From SZUA-430 sp040080835 (lineage in GTDB: Bacteria; Pseudomonadota; Alphaproteobacteria; Micropepsales; Micropepsaceae), in contig JBEBHP010000001.1 in assembly GCA_040080835.1 (NCBI GenBank), forward strand, positions 124,001 through 188,000: a stretch of 64,000 nucleotides of DNA, given 5' to 3'. The notes below the pieces were generated by a model. The model had not been told where the DNA came from and searched no databases. It saw nothing but the letters and a program-made list of their open reading frames with translations. Positions 61,787 through 64,000 of the stretch are shown here, in pieces. Numbering within the stretch: position 1 is the stretch's first letter; each line of letters begins with the position of its first letter. A program made the translations under genes and the position numbers.

Positions 61787-63589
61787 TCAGGCGCCGATCT
61801 CGTCGGCGCTCAGCGCAAACGGCCCGCCAGCGCCTCGTGTGACAGGGCCAAGCAGCGCTTCAGCCTGCGGCAGCAGCTGCTCTGCAAAGAACTGGGCCAC
61901 TGCAACCCGGCCGCCCAGAAAGGACCTGTCCTTGTCACCGTCTTCCAGACGCTCAGACGCCGCAAGGCCGCCAATTGCAAGATAGTGTCCACCAGCCAAC
62001 AGCCCCATCATCCGCAGGAATGGGGTCGCCCCAGGCAGCGCTTCATTGGGAGACGTTCGCATGCGGCCTTGCAGCCATGCCGTCGCCGCCTCACAGGCCT
62101 TGTGCGCCCGCGCCAGTTCCGTGCCGATGGCGCCAAGGGCTCCCGGCCCGGCCAGACAGCGACTGGCGGTCTGGGCTATCTCATGCAGGAAACTTCGAAC
62201 GGCCTCGCCACCATCCAGAGACAGTTTCCGACCGAGCAGGTCGATGGCCTGGATGCCGTTCGTGCCTTCATAAATCGGCGTGATGCGGGCGTCGCGATAA
62301 TACTGGGCAGCACCTGTTTCCTCGATGAAGCCCATCCCGCCATGAATTTGCACGCCAAGCGACGCAACCTCGACTGACATGTCGGTACACCAGGCCTTTG
62401 ACAGGGGCGTCAGCAACTCTTCGCGCGATTTGGCACTGGCGCGAACCTCAGCGGTCTCGCCATGGCGCGCCAGATCGATCGCAATCGCGTTGGACAGACA
62501 GATCGCCCTGCCGGCCTCGACAAGTGCCTTTTGCGTCAGGAGCATGCGTCGCACGTCCGCATGGAAAATGATGGGCGACATTTCCAGCATGTCGTGCTGC
62601 AGGCCGAACGGCTTGCCCTGCCGACGCTCGCGCGCGAACGCCAGCGCCCGCTGATAGCTGCGGTCTGCAATACCAACACCCTGCATGCCAATGTTCAAGC
62701 GCGCCGAGTTCATCATCGTGAACATGGCAGACATGCCCTTGTTTTCAGCACCGATCAGGAAGCCCGTGGCCCCGCCTCCATCTCCGAACGACATGACGCA
62801 GGTCGGGGAGCCGTGAATGCCCAGCTTGTGCTCCAGCCCCACGCAGTGCAGATCGTTGCGCTGTCCAGGGGCACCATCGGCATTCGGCAGGAACTTCGGC
62901 ACGAGAAACAGTGAAATGCCGCGGGTACCAGCGGGCGCATCCGGCAAGCGCGCCAGGACCAGATGAACAATGTTGTCAGCTGCCTCGTGTTCTCCCCAGG
63001 TGATGAAGATCTTGGTTCCGGTGATTTTGTATGAGCCGTCGGACTGCCTGACCGCCCTTGTCCTCAGTGCGCCGACATCCGACCCGGCATGAGGCTCGGT
63101 CAGGTTCATCGTGCCCGTCCACTCGCCTGAAATCAGCTTGGCGAGATAGAGGCGCTTTTGCTCCGGCGTTCCGTGAGCGCCCAATGCCTCAATGGCGCCC
63201 TGGCTCAACAGCGGGCACAGGCCAAACGAGGCATTGGCTGCCTGCCACATTTCCTGAATGGCAAGCCCGACCGCATGCGGCATGCCTTGTCCGCCGTAAT
63301 CTGTATGCCCTGTAATGCTGCACCAGCCGGACGCCACCAAACCGCGATAGGCCTCTTCGAAACCGGTCGGCAATCTGACGCGACCATTGTCCAGCCGGGC
63401 GCCTTCGGTATCGCCAATGCGATTGAGAGGAGCAATCACTTCCCCGGCATAGCGGCCCGCTTCCTCGAGGATCGCATCCACAATGTCGCTGCTGAGTTCG
63501 GAAAACGCAGAATTGCCATAAAGTGCTGGTAGATTGGCAACTGAATCGAGCGCAAAACGTATATGCTTCACAGGTGCGTGATAGGTCAT
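61787..63589 (-). CDS. acyl-CoA dehydrogenase, long form with C-terminal domain
   Basis: A 600-residue flavoprotein of the class with an extra C-terminal domain (FadE5/DmdC-like length). NLTEPHAGSD binds FAD, FITWGEHE and SFGDGGGA follow, and IYEGTNGIQAIDLLGRK near residue 430 holds the catalytic glutamate. It introduces the alpha-beta double bond in acyl-CoA; DmdC members act on 3-methylmercaptopropionyl-CoA, a possibility not excluded. It precedes an SDR and is divergent from the YceI gene. Confidence 0.92.
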   Translation of the reverse strand: MTYHAPVKHIRFALDSVANLPALYGNSAFSELSSDIVDAILEEAGRYAGEVIAPLNRIGDTEGARLDNGRVRLPTGFEEAYRGLVASGWCSITGHTDYGGQGMPHAVGLAIQEMWQAANASFGLCPLLSQGAIEALGAHGTPEQKRLYLAKLISGEWTGTMNLTEPHAGSDVGALRTRAVRQSDGSYKITGTKIFITWGEHEAADNIVHLVLARLPDAPAGTRGISLFLVPKFLPNADGAPGQRNDLHCVGLEHKLGIHGSPTCVMSFGDGGGATGFLIGAENKGMSAMFTMMNSARLNIGMQGVGIADRSYQRALAFARERRQGKPFGLQHDMLEMSPIIFHADVRRMLLTQKALVEAGRAICLSNAIAIDLARHGETAEVRASAKSREELLTPLSKAWCTDMSVEVASLGVQIHGGMGFIEETGAAQYYRDARITPIYEGTNGIQAIDLLGRKLSLDGGEAVRSFLHEIAQTASRCLAGPGALGAIGTELARAHKACEAATAWLQGRMRTSPNEALPGATPFLRMMGLLAGGHYLAIGGLAASERLEDGDKDRSFLGGRVAVAQFFAEQLLPQAEALLGPVTRGAGGPFALSADEIGA

Positions 63590-63663
63590 TTGAAATACAT
63601 TGCCTTAGTCGGTCTTATCCGGGAGACAGTGCTTCAGGCGGCCTCAACCGATCAAGGTGTTTC

Positions 63664-64000
63664 ATGAAGCGTTTGTTCATAGCTGTCGCGTCAATCTTGG
63701 CCTTGGCAGGGTCTTCTGCAGCAGGTGTTTCCCTGAACCCGCAGTCGGCGCCAAAAGGTGTCTACAGGGTCGATCCAAAACACGCATCTGTCGTCTTCTG
63801 CATCCGGCACATGGATATAAGCAATTATTGCGGCCGCTTCAGCGGCGTGACGGGCAAGATCAACTTCAATGGCTCCCAACCTGAAAAGAGCAGTGCGTCG
63901 ATCGAGCTCGACGTGGCCAGCGTGAACACACCGACCGACTCGCTGAGCGCTGAATTGCGCCGCGCCTTTTTTGAGACCGACAAGTTCCCAAAGGCAAGCT
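63664..64000 (+). CDS. YceI family exported protein (3' end outside window)
   Basis: The first 112 residues of a lipocalin-like protein that runs past the window edge. A signal peptide (about 1-20) leads into VYRVDPKHASVVFCIRHM, FSGVTGKINFN and LDVASVNTPTDSLSAELR, the conserved opening of YceI. YceI proteins bind isoprenoid chains in a beta-barrel pocket and are often induced by stress. AAGG lies before the ATG. It is divergent from the acyl-CoA dehydrogenase with a 74-base shared region. Confidence 0.9.
   Translation, partial: MKRLFIAVASILALAGSSAAGVSLNPQSAPKGVYRVDPKHASVVFCIRHMDISNYCGRFSGVTGKINFNGSQPEKSSASIELDVASVNTPTDSLSAELRRAFFETDKFPKAS

Overview
The window looks like ordinary chromosome from a free-living alphaproteobacterium. 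The main evidence is the minus-strand core block rel - pyrE - pdxJ - acpS - lepB - lepB - rnc - era with rpoZ, folK, recO and parC nearby, an order typical of that class. Two phasins, beta-oxidation genes and a wax ester/triacylglycerol synthase suggest storage of carbon in granules. Base composition looks moderately GC-rich and even (by eye, not computed). I see no rRNA, tRNA, CRISPR array, prophage, insertion sequence or plasmid gene. Genus cannot be fixed from the sequence alone.

Layout. 1-9.8 kb: MFS transporter (cut by the window edge), two-domain M16 peptidase, SDR oxidoreductase, an OmpR-type two-component pair divergent from a four-EF-hand membrane protein, a 1.08 kb non-coding stretch with a long hairpin, and a phasin-like gene. 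10-14.2 kb: a small protein, then a tetR-led operon for an exported molybdenum hydroxylase with a di-haem cytochrome c. 14.2-21.7 kb: mixed small transcription units (TPR, saccharopine-dehydrogenase-like, NarL-type regulator, hydrolase, SCO, Nudix, GNAT, drug transporter). 21.7-34 kb: the core block. 34-36.8 kb: two amidohydrolase genes overlapping by one base, the second without its metal ligands. 37-43.8 kb: TetR regulator, then a probable storage-lipid operon (WS/DGAT, hydrolase, phasin, SDR, epimerase) closed by a terminator. 43.8-52.3 kb: small secreted protein, ferritin-like protein, a lipoprotein hydrolase beside an Lnb-type protein, quinone reductase, metallo-beta-lactamase fold protein, epoxide hydrolase, VOC, TPR and family-5 uracil-DNA glycosylase. 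52.3-58.2 kb: argC, a sulfite-oxidase-like enzyme, smpB, dapA, soluble lytic transglycosylase and a 40-residue peptide gene. 58-64 kb: fatty-acid degradation genes (hydrolase, enoyl-CoA hydratase, SDR, acyl-CoA dehydrogenase), a Sel1 protein, a 32-residue histone-H1-like gene and the start of a YceI gene.

How genes work together. Stop/start overlaps of 4 bases (GTGA or ATGA) couple response regulator to kinase, tetR to the iron-sulfur subunit, rnc to era, pyrE to pdxJ and pdxJ to acpS. The WS/DGAT operon and the earlier phasin locus share TGC/GCA-rich inverted repeats resembling what is known of PhaR operators, so they may be one storage regulon. No dramatic new system stands out. The best leads are the catalytic/non-catalytic amidohydrolase pair, the WS/DGAT plus phasin operon with Lys-rich tails, the structured 8553-8660 segment, tandem signal peptidases, and the EF-hand protein facing a two-component system.

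Many starts were chosen from ribosome-binding sites rather than the longest frame; where the choice is weak the entry says so. All functional calls come from reading motifs by eye, with no database search.
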